The position numbers were made by a program, and so were the translations under genes. Shown piece after piece: positions 1-5,412 of a stretch of 6,381 nt of DNA. A model generated the notes under the pieces. The model was not told the origin of the DNA and searched no databases. It was given only the letters and a program-made list of their open reading frames with translations. Positions within the stretch are counted from its first letter, which is position 1. Each line of letters opens with the position of its first letter. Origin of the DNA: Acidiferrobacterales bacterium (GTDB lineage Bacteria > Pseudomonadota > Gammaproteobacteria > Acidiferrobacterales > Sulfurifustaceae). The DNA is taken from positions 1 through 6,381 of the forward strand of contig CAKKQL010000118.1 in assembly GCA_919902095.1 (NCBI GenBank), in the 5' to 3' direction.

Positions 1-538
1 CGAGCGGGTCGTCCTTTTCCTCGTCAACCTCGACGCGGCTGCCGGCGCGCAGGTCATCGAGCGTCTTGCCGGAAAGTGCGCCGTAATGCGCGAACTTGCG
101 CACGCGGTAATAGACGTCGTTATTGCCGGCCTGATACGCCAAGCCGCGTTGCACCAGCGTGCCGATCATGGCCTGAATCTGCGGCATGTACAGCGTCGCG
201 CGCGGCTCGGCCTCCGGCGGCAACACCCCGAGCGCGCGTTCGTCCTCGTGCATGGCGGCAATGAAGCGTTCGGTCAGCACGCCGAGGTCCTCGTTGTTCT
301 CGTGCGCGCGCCGGATGATCTTGTCGTCGATGTCGGTGATATTGCGCACGTAGGTGACGTCATACCCGCGCGCGCGCAGGTAACGCACCACGGCGTCGAA
401 CACCACCATCACGCGCGCGTGGCCGACGTGGCAGTAGTCGTACACGGTCATGCCGCAGACGTACATCCGCACCTTGCCGGGCACCAGCGGCGTGAACGGT
501 TCTTTCTTTTTCGTCAGGCTGTTGTGGATCTGAAGCAT
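1..538 (-). CDS. cysS: Cysteinyl-tRNA synthetase, N-terminal 179 residues (3' end off window)
   Basis: Cytoplasmic class I aminoacyl-tRNA synthetase that attaches cysteine to tRNA-Cys using ATP. Reading the minus strand from the ATG at 538-536 gives a protein starting [15 protein letters not shown]. It shows the family pattern [10 protein letters not shown], with the zinc-ligand cysteine at residue 28, and the class I signature HVGH at 37-40. The typical block [10 protein letters not shown] and the start of the region that precedes the zinc-binding insertion follow. The fragment stops after DEEKDDPL, which in the family is just before the DFxLWK block, so about 280 residues, including KMSKS and the tRNA-binding domain, lie outside the window. 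The gene follows gltX by 11 nt, so the two are probably co-transcribed. No Shine-Dalgarno sequence is visible; the start is preceded by TTTTTCCC. The start is chosen because it fits the usual N-terminus exactly. Confidence 0.97.
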   Translation of the reverse strand, partial: MLQIHNSLTKKKEPFTPLVPGKVRMYVCGMTVYDYCHVGHARVMVVFDAVVRYLRARGYDVTYVRNITDIDDKIIRRAHENNEDLGVLTERFIAAMHEDERALGVLPPEAEPRATLYMPQIQAMIGTLVQRGLAYQAGNNDVYYRVRKFAHYGALSGKTLDDLRAGSRVEVDEEKDDPL

Positions 539-549
539 GGGAAAAATTT

Positions 550-1956
550 TCATTTTTCGTATTTTGCCACCCGTGCGCACGCCCGTTCCAGGCCGATCAG
601 CGGCAGTAACTTCGCCATCTCCGGCCCGTCGAGCTCGCCGGTCAACGCCGCGCGCAGCGGCTGGTACAGCGCCTTGCCGGTTTTTCCGGTCGCGGCCTTG
701 AGCGTCTCGGCCAGCGCCTTGAAATCGGTGCCGTGCTGCTCAAGCGCCTTGAGCGCGGCGGCGAAGAAACCGCCGCCCGCGGTCTGCGCGGCCTCGTTCG
801 CGGGCTGGCTGAGGGCGGGCGCATCGCCGAACACGACGCGCGCCCAGTGCAGCGCATCCGCGGGAACCAGCAGATTGCCGCGCACGCACTCGATGAAGGC
901 GTCGCGGCTCGCCGCCGGCACGAGCCGGTGCGCGGCCGCGCCCATCCAGCCCCACACCGTCTCCACCGGCGCGAGCAGGACGGCCTCACGCTGCCAGTGC
1001 CTGAGCTGGGTTTCGTCGAAACGCGCCGGCGCGCGGTGCAGGCGCTCCACGGCAAAACCGGTGGCAAGCTGGTCGAGGCTCAGCAAGGCGTTGTCTTCAT
1101 AGGTGTGCCCAAGCCGGGCCAGGTAGTTATGCAGCGCCGCCGGCAGATAACCGGCTTCCCGCAGCTCTTCCACCGACTTCGAGCCGCTGCGTTTCGAGAG
1201 CGGCGCACCGTCGTCGCCCACCACCAGCGCGATGTGGGCGTAGTCCGGCAACGGCAACCCGAGCGCCTCCAACAGCAGGAGCTGACGCGGGGTATTGGTG
1301 AGGTGGTCCTCGCCGCGCACCACCAGCGTCACGCCCATGAGCGCGTCGTCGAGGGCGTTACAGAAGAAGAACGCCGGCGTGCCGTCCGAACGGCGGATGA
1401 CGAAATCGCCGATGTCGGCGGTGTCGAACACCTGCGGCCCGCGCACCTTGTCGTCGAAGCTGACCTTGCGCGCCGCGGGCACGCGAAACCGCAGCGTCGC
1501 CGGCAGGCCGCCGGCAAACCGCGCCTGCACCGCGTCCGGCGGGAGCGTGCGGCACTTGCCGGAATAACGCGGTGGCAGGTGGCGGGCGACCGCCAGCTTG
1601 CGTTCGACCGCAAGCTCATGCTCGGTGCAGAAACAGGGATAGGCCAGACCCTGCTGCTCCAGCCGCGCGAAGTGACCCTTATATATCTCCCCGCGCTCGG
1701 ACTGGGCGTAAGGACCGTGCGTGCCGCCGGTGGCCGGCCCCTCGTCCCACTGAAGCCCCAGCCAGCGCAGGTCTTCGGCGAGCGCCGCCGCATACTTTTC
1801 GTGCCCGCGCATGGCGTCGGTATCCTCAAGCCGCAGCAGAAACACGCCGCCGGCCTTGCGCGCCAGCAGCCAGTTGAACAGCGCCGTGCGGATATTGCCG
1901 AGATGCAGCCGCCCGGTGGGGCTCGGCGCGAAGCGGGTCTTGAGGAGCGGAGACAT
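550..1956 (-). CDS. gltX: Glutamyl-tRNA synthetase, noncanonical HLGN type (468 aa)
   Basis: Class I synthetase that charges tRNA-Glu with glutamate; some relatives charge tRNA-Gln for later amidation. The Rossmann core begins at TRFAPSPTG (residues 7-15), with the HIGH-equivalent HLGN at 18-21 and LRLEDTD at 41-47. A zinc motif follows: Cys108-x-Cys110, then Tyr131-x3-Cys135. It is the CxC...YxxxC form rather than the CxC...CxH form of E. coli GltX. The KMSKS equivalent is PLSKR at 252-256, followed by [16 protein letters not shown]. The helical anticodon-binding region ends with [11 protein letters not shown]...LLPLIGLE near the C-terminus, so the protein is complete and of normal length. 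The frame is open upstream, but the family homology begins at about residue 7. An in-frame ATG at 1989-1987 (11 residues longer) is a possible alternative start; neither has a convincing ribosome binding site. The gene heads the gltX-cysS pair and is divergent from ppiB. Confidence 0.96.
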   Translation of the reverse strand: MSPLLKTRFAPSPTGRLHLGNIRTALFNWLLARKAGGVFLLRLEDTDAMRGHEKYAAALAEDLRWLGLQWDEGPATGGTHGPYAQSERGEIYKGHFARLEQQGLAYPCFCTEHELAVERKLAVARHLPPRYSGKCRTLPPDAVQARFAGGLPATLRFRVPAARKVSFDDKVRGPQVFDTADIGDFVIRRSDGTPAFFFCNALDDALMGVTLVVRGEDHLTNTPRQLLLLEALGLPLPDYAHIALVVGDDGAPLSKRSGSKSVEELREAGYLPAALHNYLARLGHTYEDNALLSLDQLATGFAVERLHRAPARFDETQLRHWQREAVLLAPVETVWGWMGAAAHRLVPAASRDAFIECVRGNLLVPADALHWARVVFGDAPALSQPANEAAQTAGGGFFAAALKALEQHGTDFKALAETLKAATGKTGKALYQPLRAALTGELDGPEMAKLLPLIGLERACARVAKYEK

Positions 1957-2025
1957 GGATGTGCCGTTTACGGAGCGTAAGGACGCCATGGTAGCGGAAT
2001 CCGCCGGTGACGCGAACCCCTGCCC

Positions 2026-2047
2026 GGTTGCGCCTGCCGGCGCAATC
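2026..2047. repeat. Inverted repeat, operator-like, upstream of ppiB
   Basis: TTGCGCC (2028-2034) and GGCGCAA (2039-2045) are perfect inverted arms around a 4-nt TGCC centre. As RNA the stem extends to nine pairs with G2027-U2046 (wobble) and G2026-C2047. It is not followed by a T-run on either strand and lies upstream of both divergent genes, so an intrinsic terminator is unlikely. Its place in the promoter gap suits a regulator-binding site, but no known operator consensus is recognised. Confidence 0.5.
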
Positions 2048-2057
2048 AAGGGACAAT
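2028..2057 (+). promoter_or_regulatory. Weak candidate sigma-70 promoter for ppiB-lpxH
   Basis: TTGCGC (2028-2033) resembles a -35 element (3 of 6) and GACAAT (2052-2057) a -10 element (4 of 6), separated by 18 nt. Transcription would start near 2064, leaving a leader of about 25 nt before ppiB. The -35 overlaps the left arm of the 2026-2047 palindrome, which would suit control by a bound protein. The matches are weak, so this is only a candidate. Confidence 0.25.
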
Positions 2058-2088
2058 ACCGCCTCGCAAAACTTCCCCCGACTTTCCC

Positions 2089-2589
2089 ATGATCCGGATG
2101 CAGACCAACTACGGCACGATCGTGCTCGAACTCGACGCGCAGAAGGCGCCCAAGACCGTCGCCAACTTCCTGGCCTACGCCAAAAACGGCCACTACGATG
2201 GCACGCTGTTCCACCGCGTGATCGGGGGTTTCATGCTCCAGGGCGGCGGCTTCGTGCCGGGCATGACTCAGAAACCGACGCAGGCGCCGGTCGAGAACGA
2301 GGCCGTCAACGGCCTGCGCAACAACCGCGGCACCGTCGCCATGGCGCGCACCAACGACCCGCATTCGGCCACCAGCCAGTTCTTCATCAACCTGGCCGAC
2401 AACGATTTTCTCAACTTCACCTCACCCACGCCGCGCGGCTGGGGCTACTGCGTCTTCGGGCGGGTGACGGAAGGCCTGGAGGTCGTCGATAAAATCAAAG
2501 CCGTCGCCACCGGCGCGCGCGGCGGCCACCAGGACGTTCCGCTCAGCGACGTCGTGATCGAGCGCGTCGAGGTCGTCGAGAGCAAGTAA
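2089..2589 (+). CDS. ppiB: Peptidyl-prolyl cis-trans isomerase B, cytoplasmic cyclophilin (166 aa)
   Basis: Cyclophilin that speeds cis-trans isomerisation of Xaa-Pro bonds during protein folding. The whole protein is one cyclophilin domain. [15 protein letters not shown] at 41-55 carries the catalytic Arg43 with Phe48 and Gln51, SQFFIN is at 96-101, and [13 protein letters not shown] lies toward the C-terminus. At 166 residues it matches the usual PpiB length. There is no signal peptide, so it acts in the cytoplasm, unlike PpiA. The ATG at 2089 is chosen because family members begin with the same MI(K/R)xxTNYGTI pattern; a second ATG at 2098 is possible. No Shine-Dalgarno sequence is visible; the start is preceded by CTTTCCC. 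lpxH follows 6 nt after the stop, so the two genes are very likely one operon, an order also found in E. coli. Confidence 0.97.
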   Translation: MIRMQTNYGTIVLELDAQKAPKTVANFLAYAKNGHYDGTLFHRVIGGFMLQGGGFVPGMTQKPTQAPVENEAVNGLRNNRGTVAMARTNDPHSATSQFFINLADNDFLNFTSPTPRGWGYCVFGRVTEGLEVVDKIKAVATGARGGHQDVPLSDVVIERVEVVESK

Positions 2590-2595
2590 CGGTCC

Positions 2596-3357
2596 ATGAC
2601 CGGCACGACGCTGTTCATCTCCGATCTGCATCTCTGCGGCCAACGGCCGGCGATCACCCGGCTGTTCCTGGATTTTCTCGCCGGCGAGGCGCGCACGGCG
2701 AAAGCGCTTTACATCCTCGGCGACCTGTTCGAGTTCTGGATCGGCGACGATGCCGCCGAACAGGATGATTTCCGCGCCGTCGTCGCCGGCTTGCGCGCGC
2801 TCACCCGCAGCGGCACGCCGGTGTTCGTCATGCACGGCAACCGCGATTTTCTGATGGGGCCGGGCTTCGAACAGGCCACCGGCTGCCGGCTGATTGCCGA
2901 CCCGGTGCGCGTCGACCTCTATGGCCAGCCGGCGCTGCTGATGCACGGCGACTCGCTCTGCACCGCCGATACCGAATACCTGGGGTTCCGCGCCATGGTG
3001 CGCAGCCCGGACTGGCAGCGCGACTTCCTCGCCAAGAGCCCGGCCGAGCGCAACGCCATCTTCGGCAGCTACCGTGAAATCAGCAAGGCCACGACACTGA
3101 AGAAGAAACCGGAAATCATGGACGTGACCCAACATGCCGTCGAGGCGATCATGCGTCAGCACGGCGTGCACCGGTTGATCCACGGCCATACCCATCGTCC
3201 CGGCGAGCACGTCTTCGATCTCGACGGGGTGCGCGCACGGCGCCTGGTGCTCGGCGACTGGTACGAGCACGGCAGCGTGCTGCGCGTGAGTGCCAAGGGC
3301 TGGAAGCTGGAACAACTGCGGCCGGCGGGCGACCCGCAACAGCGAACCGGCCGCTAG
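2596..3357 (+). CDS. lpxH: UDP-2,3-diacylglucosamine pyrophosphatase LpxH (253 aa)
   Basis: Hydrolyses UDP-2,3-diacylglucosamine to lipid X (2,3-diacylglucosamine 1-phosphate) and UMP, the fourth step of lipid A synthesis, at the inner face of the cytoplasmic membrane. It is a calcineurin-like metallophosphoesterase with all metal-site motifs present: DLH (Asp10, His12), GDLFEFW (Asp43), HGNRDF (Asn82), HGD (His117) and HGHTH (His196, His198). The helical insertion with DWQRDFLAKSP (139-149) and the KKKPEIMDV segment (169-177) are typical of LpxH. The length is slightly above the roughly 240 residues of the E. coli enzyme because of a short polar tail. It is translated just behind ppiB, with only a poorly placed GAGAG upstream of the ATG. 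Its TAG stop overlaps the TAG stop of the convergent lipoprotein gene. An outer membrane with lipid A is implied. Confidence 0.97.
   Translation: MTGTTLFISDLHLCGQRPAITRLFLDFLAGEARTAKALYILGDLFEFWIGDDAAEQDDFRAVVAGLRALTRSGTPVFVMHGNRDFLMGPGFEQATGCRLIADPVRVDLYGQPALLMHGDSLCTADTEYLGFRAMVRSPDWQRDFLAKSPAERNAIFGSYREISKATTLKKKPEIMDVTQHAVEAIMRQHGVHRLIHGHTHRPGEHVFDLDGVRARRLVLGDWYEHGSVLRVSAKGWKLEQLRPAGDPQQRTGR
3354..3357. other. Convergent stop-codon overlap (CTAG)
   Basis: The palindrome CTAG serves both strands. TAG at 3355-3357 ends lpxH, and TAG read from 3356 to 3354 on the minus strand ends the lipoprotein gene. There is no space for a dedicated terminator between the two convergent units, and no hairpin with a T-run is seen nearby. 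Confidence 0.9.
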
Positions 3358-4061
3358 CCGCCGCGCATTGCCTCGATAGTGATACGGCGGTAGCTCGCGG
3401 GCAGATCGAACAACGCGGGTTCCGTTTCGAAATCGGTTTTGTAATCCACCAGCTCGCTCGTGCGCACGCCGGTTTCGTCCAGCCGGATCGGCAATCCATA
3501 ATCGAGATACCGCACCGGCGCGAAAACGTTGTTCGCCAGATCGCACGGCGTTTGCAGCTCCTTCGGCATGCCCGCGAGCGTCGCGGCCTGCTGGCCGGCC
3601 AGGGTCGCGCGGTATTCGCGCAGCGCCTGCACCGCATCCGGCAACATGCCCTCGGCCGCGAACAGGTCGTAACACGGCTTCCGATTCGTCAGCAGCCGGT
3701 AATGCGTCACCTTCTTCCCGCCCACGGCCGGATAGGCCGCGGCATCCTGTTCCAGCGTATGCGCGAGCGCAACCGGCGAGGCGATACTGACGGGCTTGGG
3801 CGCTATCACCAGAATGCGCGCGTCCGCGGCGCTCACGCTGTAAAGCGTCTTCTCGCGGCGGTCGAAGAGCAGGAAATCCTTCGTCTCGCCACCGTCGTCC
3901 ATGCGCAAATAACGCGCCGTCACGATCATACGCGTGCGGTACGGCTCGCCGCCCGGCTCCTGCTCGGCGTAGTAAAGCGCCGCGGCTTTGTCGCTATCCT
4001 TGCCGCAAGCAACCAGTGCCAGTGATAGCAGGGCAGGAAATATAAGATTTCTGAAATGCAT
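3354..4061 (-). CDS. Putative lipoprotein of unknown function (235 aa)
   Basis: I do not recognise a named family. The N-terminus is a type II signal peptide: Arg4, a hydrophobic stretch from residue 6 to 18, and the lipobox LVAC with the acylated Cys19, followed by Gly-Lys. With no Asp at position +2, the outer membrane is the likely destination, giving a mature chain of 217 residues. The first half (about 41-88) alternates hydrophobic and charged residues, including YLRMDDGGETKDFLLFDRR (51-69), as in beta-sheet-rich envelope proteins. This pattern recalls DUF4412-like domains, but that is an impression only. Cys130 and Cys173 could form a disulfide in the periplasm. The middle (about 137-170) looks helical. 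The gene is last in the metZ - glycerate kinase - lipoprotein series, but 93 nt and a repeat element separate it from the kinase gene. A promoter candidate lies inside that repeat. No Shine-Dalgarno sequence precedes the ATG. Confidence 0.85.
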   Translation of the reverse strand: MHFRNLIFPALLSLALVACGKDSDKAAALYYAEQEPGGEPYRTRMIVTARYLRMDDGGETKDFLLFDRREKTLYSVSAADARILVIAPKPVSIASPVALAHTLEQDAAAYPAVGGKKVTHYRLLTNRKPCYDLFAAEGMLPDAVQALREYRATLAGQQAATLAGMPKELQTPCDLANNVFAPVRYLDYGLPIRLDETGVRTSELVDYKTDFETEPALFDLPASYRRITIEAMRGG

Positions 4062-4075
4062 AAGAATTGAATGGA

Positions 4076-4102
4076 CAGGATTAGCAGGATTTACAGGATT
4101 AA
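4076..4102 (+). repeat. Three tandem 9-bp CAGGATTnn units
   Basis: CAGGATTAG, CAGGATTTA and CAGGATTAA start at 4076, 4085 and 4094, an exact 9-bp period with a constant CAGGATT core. Two inverted copies of the core (AATCCTG) start at 4138 and 4147, again 9 bp apart. They form the left arm of the larger palindromic element. Confidence 0.9.
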
Positions 4103-4118
4103 AAAATCTCAGGCGCTT

Positions 4119-4148
4119 ATTTTAATTTGCTTTTAAAAATCCTGTAAA
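4119..4148 (-). promoter_or_regulatory. Candidate sigma-70 promoter inside the repeat, reading into the lipoprotein gene
   Basis: On the minus strand TTTACA (4148-4143) matches the -35 consensus at 5 of 6 positions, and TAAAAT (4124-4119) matches the -10 consensus at 5 of 6, with an 18-nt spacer. Transcription would start near 4112, about 50 nt before the lipoprotein ATG. The leader would contain the 4085-4100 arm and the tandem units. The surrounding DNA is AT-rich, so chance matches are easier here than elsewhere; activity is inferred. Confidence 0.4.
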
Positions 4149-4154
4149 TCCTGT

Positions 4155-5381
4155 CTATTCGCTTTTTAGTCCCAGCATCAGGTCCATGACGTTCGTTCCC
4201 GTCGGGCCGGTGTGAATCAGATCGCCGCTCGCTTCGAGAAACGTCCCGGCGTCGGCTTTCGCCAGGGCCTGTCTCGCGTCAAAACCATGCGTGACGCCGC
4301 GCGCGACGGTCTCCCCATCCACGAGCGCGCCAGCATCCTCGGTCGGTCCGTCGCTGCCGTCGGTACCGGCGGCGAGAAACCAGGCGTTCCGGTGATCCCG
4401 CAGCGCCAGTGCCGCGGACAGCGCCAGGCTCTGGTTGCGTCCGCCGCGGCCGGGTTGGCGCGGCAATCTCACTGTCGTCTCCCCGCCCCACACCTGCACG
4501 ACACCGGGTTCGGATTCTAACAGGTCACGCGCCAGCCGCGCGCCGGTTTCGACCGCATCGCCCTCGGTGAATTCCGGATGGACCACGACCCGATAACCGA
4601 GTTTCCGCGCTGCCTCCGCGGCCGCACGTTTGGCGTCGGCGAGCGTGGCGATAATCCGGAACTCGACGTTACGGAAGCAGGCGTCGTCCGATCTCGGTAG
4701 CGGCGGTGCCTGCGCCAACGCCGTCTGCAGCGCCTCGGGTACACCGGAAACATCGGGCAATGCGCTTTCCTCGTCCGCCACCAACGGCCCCGAACCAATG
4801 GAGCGCGGGTCATCGCCCGGCACGTCCGAGATGGCGAGGCACAGCACTTTGCGTGGATATAAAAGCTGCGCCAGCCGTCCACCCTTGATGAGCGAAAGGC
4901 GTTTGCGGATAGCGTTCATCGCGTGAATATCAAAGCCGGTGCTGAGCAGCCAGTGGTTCACTGCACGCAATTGCGCCAGCCCCAGATCCGGCGGAAGGGC
5001 TTCCACCAGCGCCGAGGCGCCGCCGGAGAGCAGCACCAGCACCTGGGCTTCTTTCGGAACGGCCGCGACAAATTCGATAAGTCGCCTGCCCGCGGCAAGG
5101 CTCGCGTCGTCCGGCAGCGGGTGCCCGGCCTCCAGCACCGGCCACGGCAGGGGTTCGCCATGGCCGTGCTTGGTGACGACAAGTGCATCGCGGATGTTCC
5201 CGCCAAGCACATCGTGCGCGCCTTGCGCCATGACACAGGCGGCCTTGCCCATAGCAATCAGATACACCGGTCCCGACAGGGAATGCGCACGCAGCACGTC
5301 GCGTACGCGCACACGACCGTTTACGGCCGCGAGCGCAACCTGGAACAGCTCAAGCAACTGCTGGCGGGGATTGACGGGCAC
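4155..5381 (-). CDS. Glycerate 2-kinase, class II (MOFRL/TtuD-type), 408 aa
   Basis: Phosphorylates D-glycerate with ATP, in this family normally to 2-phosphoglycerate, linking glyoxylate, tartrate or serine-derived glycerate to lower glycolysis. Relatives are often misnamed hydroxypyruvate reductase (TtuD, GckA). The N-terminal DUF4147-type domain shows AMGKAA with Lys46, the position of the catalytic lysine in the Thermotoga enzyme. It also has LLSGGASAL (118-125) and ISDVPGDDPRSIGSGP (184-199). The C-terminal MOFRL domain has GGETTV (299-304), GRGGRNQSLALS with Arg315 (311-322), AAGTDGSDGPTEDAGA (337-352) and TGPTGTNVMDL (391-401). Length is normal and nothing appears to be missing. The start is GTG at 5381-5379; no better in-frame start is seen and there is no Shine-Dalgarno sequence. 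It begins 31 nt after the metZ stop, consistent with one operon. Its TAG stop lies in the right arm of the 4069-4160 repeat. Confidence 0.94.
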   Translation of the reverse strand: MPVNPRQQLLELFQVALAAVNGRVRVRDVLRAHSLSGPVYLIAMGKAACVMAQGAHDVLGGNIRDALVVTKHGHGEPLPWPVLEAGHPLPDDASLAAGRRLIEFVAAVPKEAQVLVLLSGGASALVEALPPDLGLAQLRAVNHWLLSTGFDIHAMNAIRKRLSLIKGGRLAQLLYPRKVLCLAISDVPGDDPRSIGSGPLVADEESALPDVSGVPEALQTALAQAPPLPRSDDACFRNVEFRIIATLADAKRAAAEAARKLGYRVVVHPEFTEGDAVETGARLARDLLESEPGVVQVWGGETTVRLPRQPGRGGRNQSLALSAALALRDHRNAWFLAAGTDGSDGPTEDAGALVDGETVARGVTHGFDARQALAKADAGTFLEASGDLIHTGPTGTNVMDLMLGLKSE

Positions 5382-5383
5382 GA

Positions 5384-5403
5384 GAACCGGAACCCAGAAC
5401 CGG
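5384..5403. repeat. Short direct repeat GAACCGG x2 between metZ and glycerate kinase
   Basis: GAACCGG occurs at 5384-5390 and again at 5397-5403, 13 bp apart, filling most of the 31-nt gap between the metZ stop and the GTG start of the kinase, where a ribosome binding site would be expected. On the coding strand it reads as repeated CCGGTTC. It may be chance in such a short stretch. Confidence 0.4.
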
Positions 5404-5412
5404 CGGCATCTC

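Larger units (their letters stand above)
1957..2088. other. Divergent intergenic region between gltX and ppiB
   Basis: This 132-bp gap must hold the promoters for both the leftward gltX-cysS pair and the rightward ppiB-lpxH pair. The notable elements are the palindrome at 2026-2047 and a weak plus-strand promoter candidate at 2028-2057. I could not find a good minus-strand -35/-10 pair. No small open frame here looks like a gene. Confidence 0.7.
4069..4160. repeat. AT-rich extragenic palindromic repeat element (about 92 bp)
   Basis: The ends are inverted copies. GAATGGACAGGATT (4069-4082) pairs with AATCCTGTCTATTC (4147-4160), 14 positions with one G-T. Internally, CAGGATTTACAGGATT (4085-4100) is a perfect 16-bp inverted match to 4138-4153, with a 37-nt AT-rich centre (4101-4137, only 9 G or C). 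No transposase and no clear target duplication are visible. The base composition contrasts sharply with the GC-rich genes around it. The right end runs into the last two codons of the glycerate kinase frame (Glu and stop), and the left end lies 7 nt from the lipoprotein start codon. It could be a REP/BIME-like repeat or a very small non-autonomous element; the class cannot be decided from one copy. Confidence 0.8.

Noticed and set aside
541..552. AT-rich AAAATTTT palindrome between gltX and cysS as a regulatory site
   Set aside because: It is only 8 bp in an 11-nt gap and overlaps the expected translation start region; too little to support a function.
86..1980. Long plus-strand open frames opposite cysS and gltX (86-1102 and 733-1980)
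   Set aside because: They are antisense to well-recognised synthetase genes. Their products are rich in Arg, Ala and His with no domain, which is typical of shadow frames in GC-rich DNA.
1957..2364. Extension of gltX to a 604-residue protein with a 136-residue N-terminal addition
   Set aside because: The extra frame runs antisense through the 5' end of ppiB and shows no domain. Family homology begins at about residue 7 of the shorter start.
2422..3675. A 417-codon minus-strand open frame spanning ppiB, lpxH and the end of the lipoprotein gene
   Set aside because: It lies opposite conserved cyclophilin and LpxH motifs and has low-complexity composition; it is a shadow.
4062..4160. Insertion sequence or CRISPR repeat
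   Set aside because: There is no transposase frame, no clear target duplication and no regular spacers; the tandem units are only 9 bp.
4138..4165. Intrinsic terminator after the glycerate kinase gene
   Set aside because: The arms are AT-rich, the loop is 37 nt and no T-run follows the distal arm on the minus strand. The structure fits a repeat element better than a terminator.
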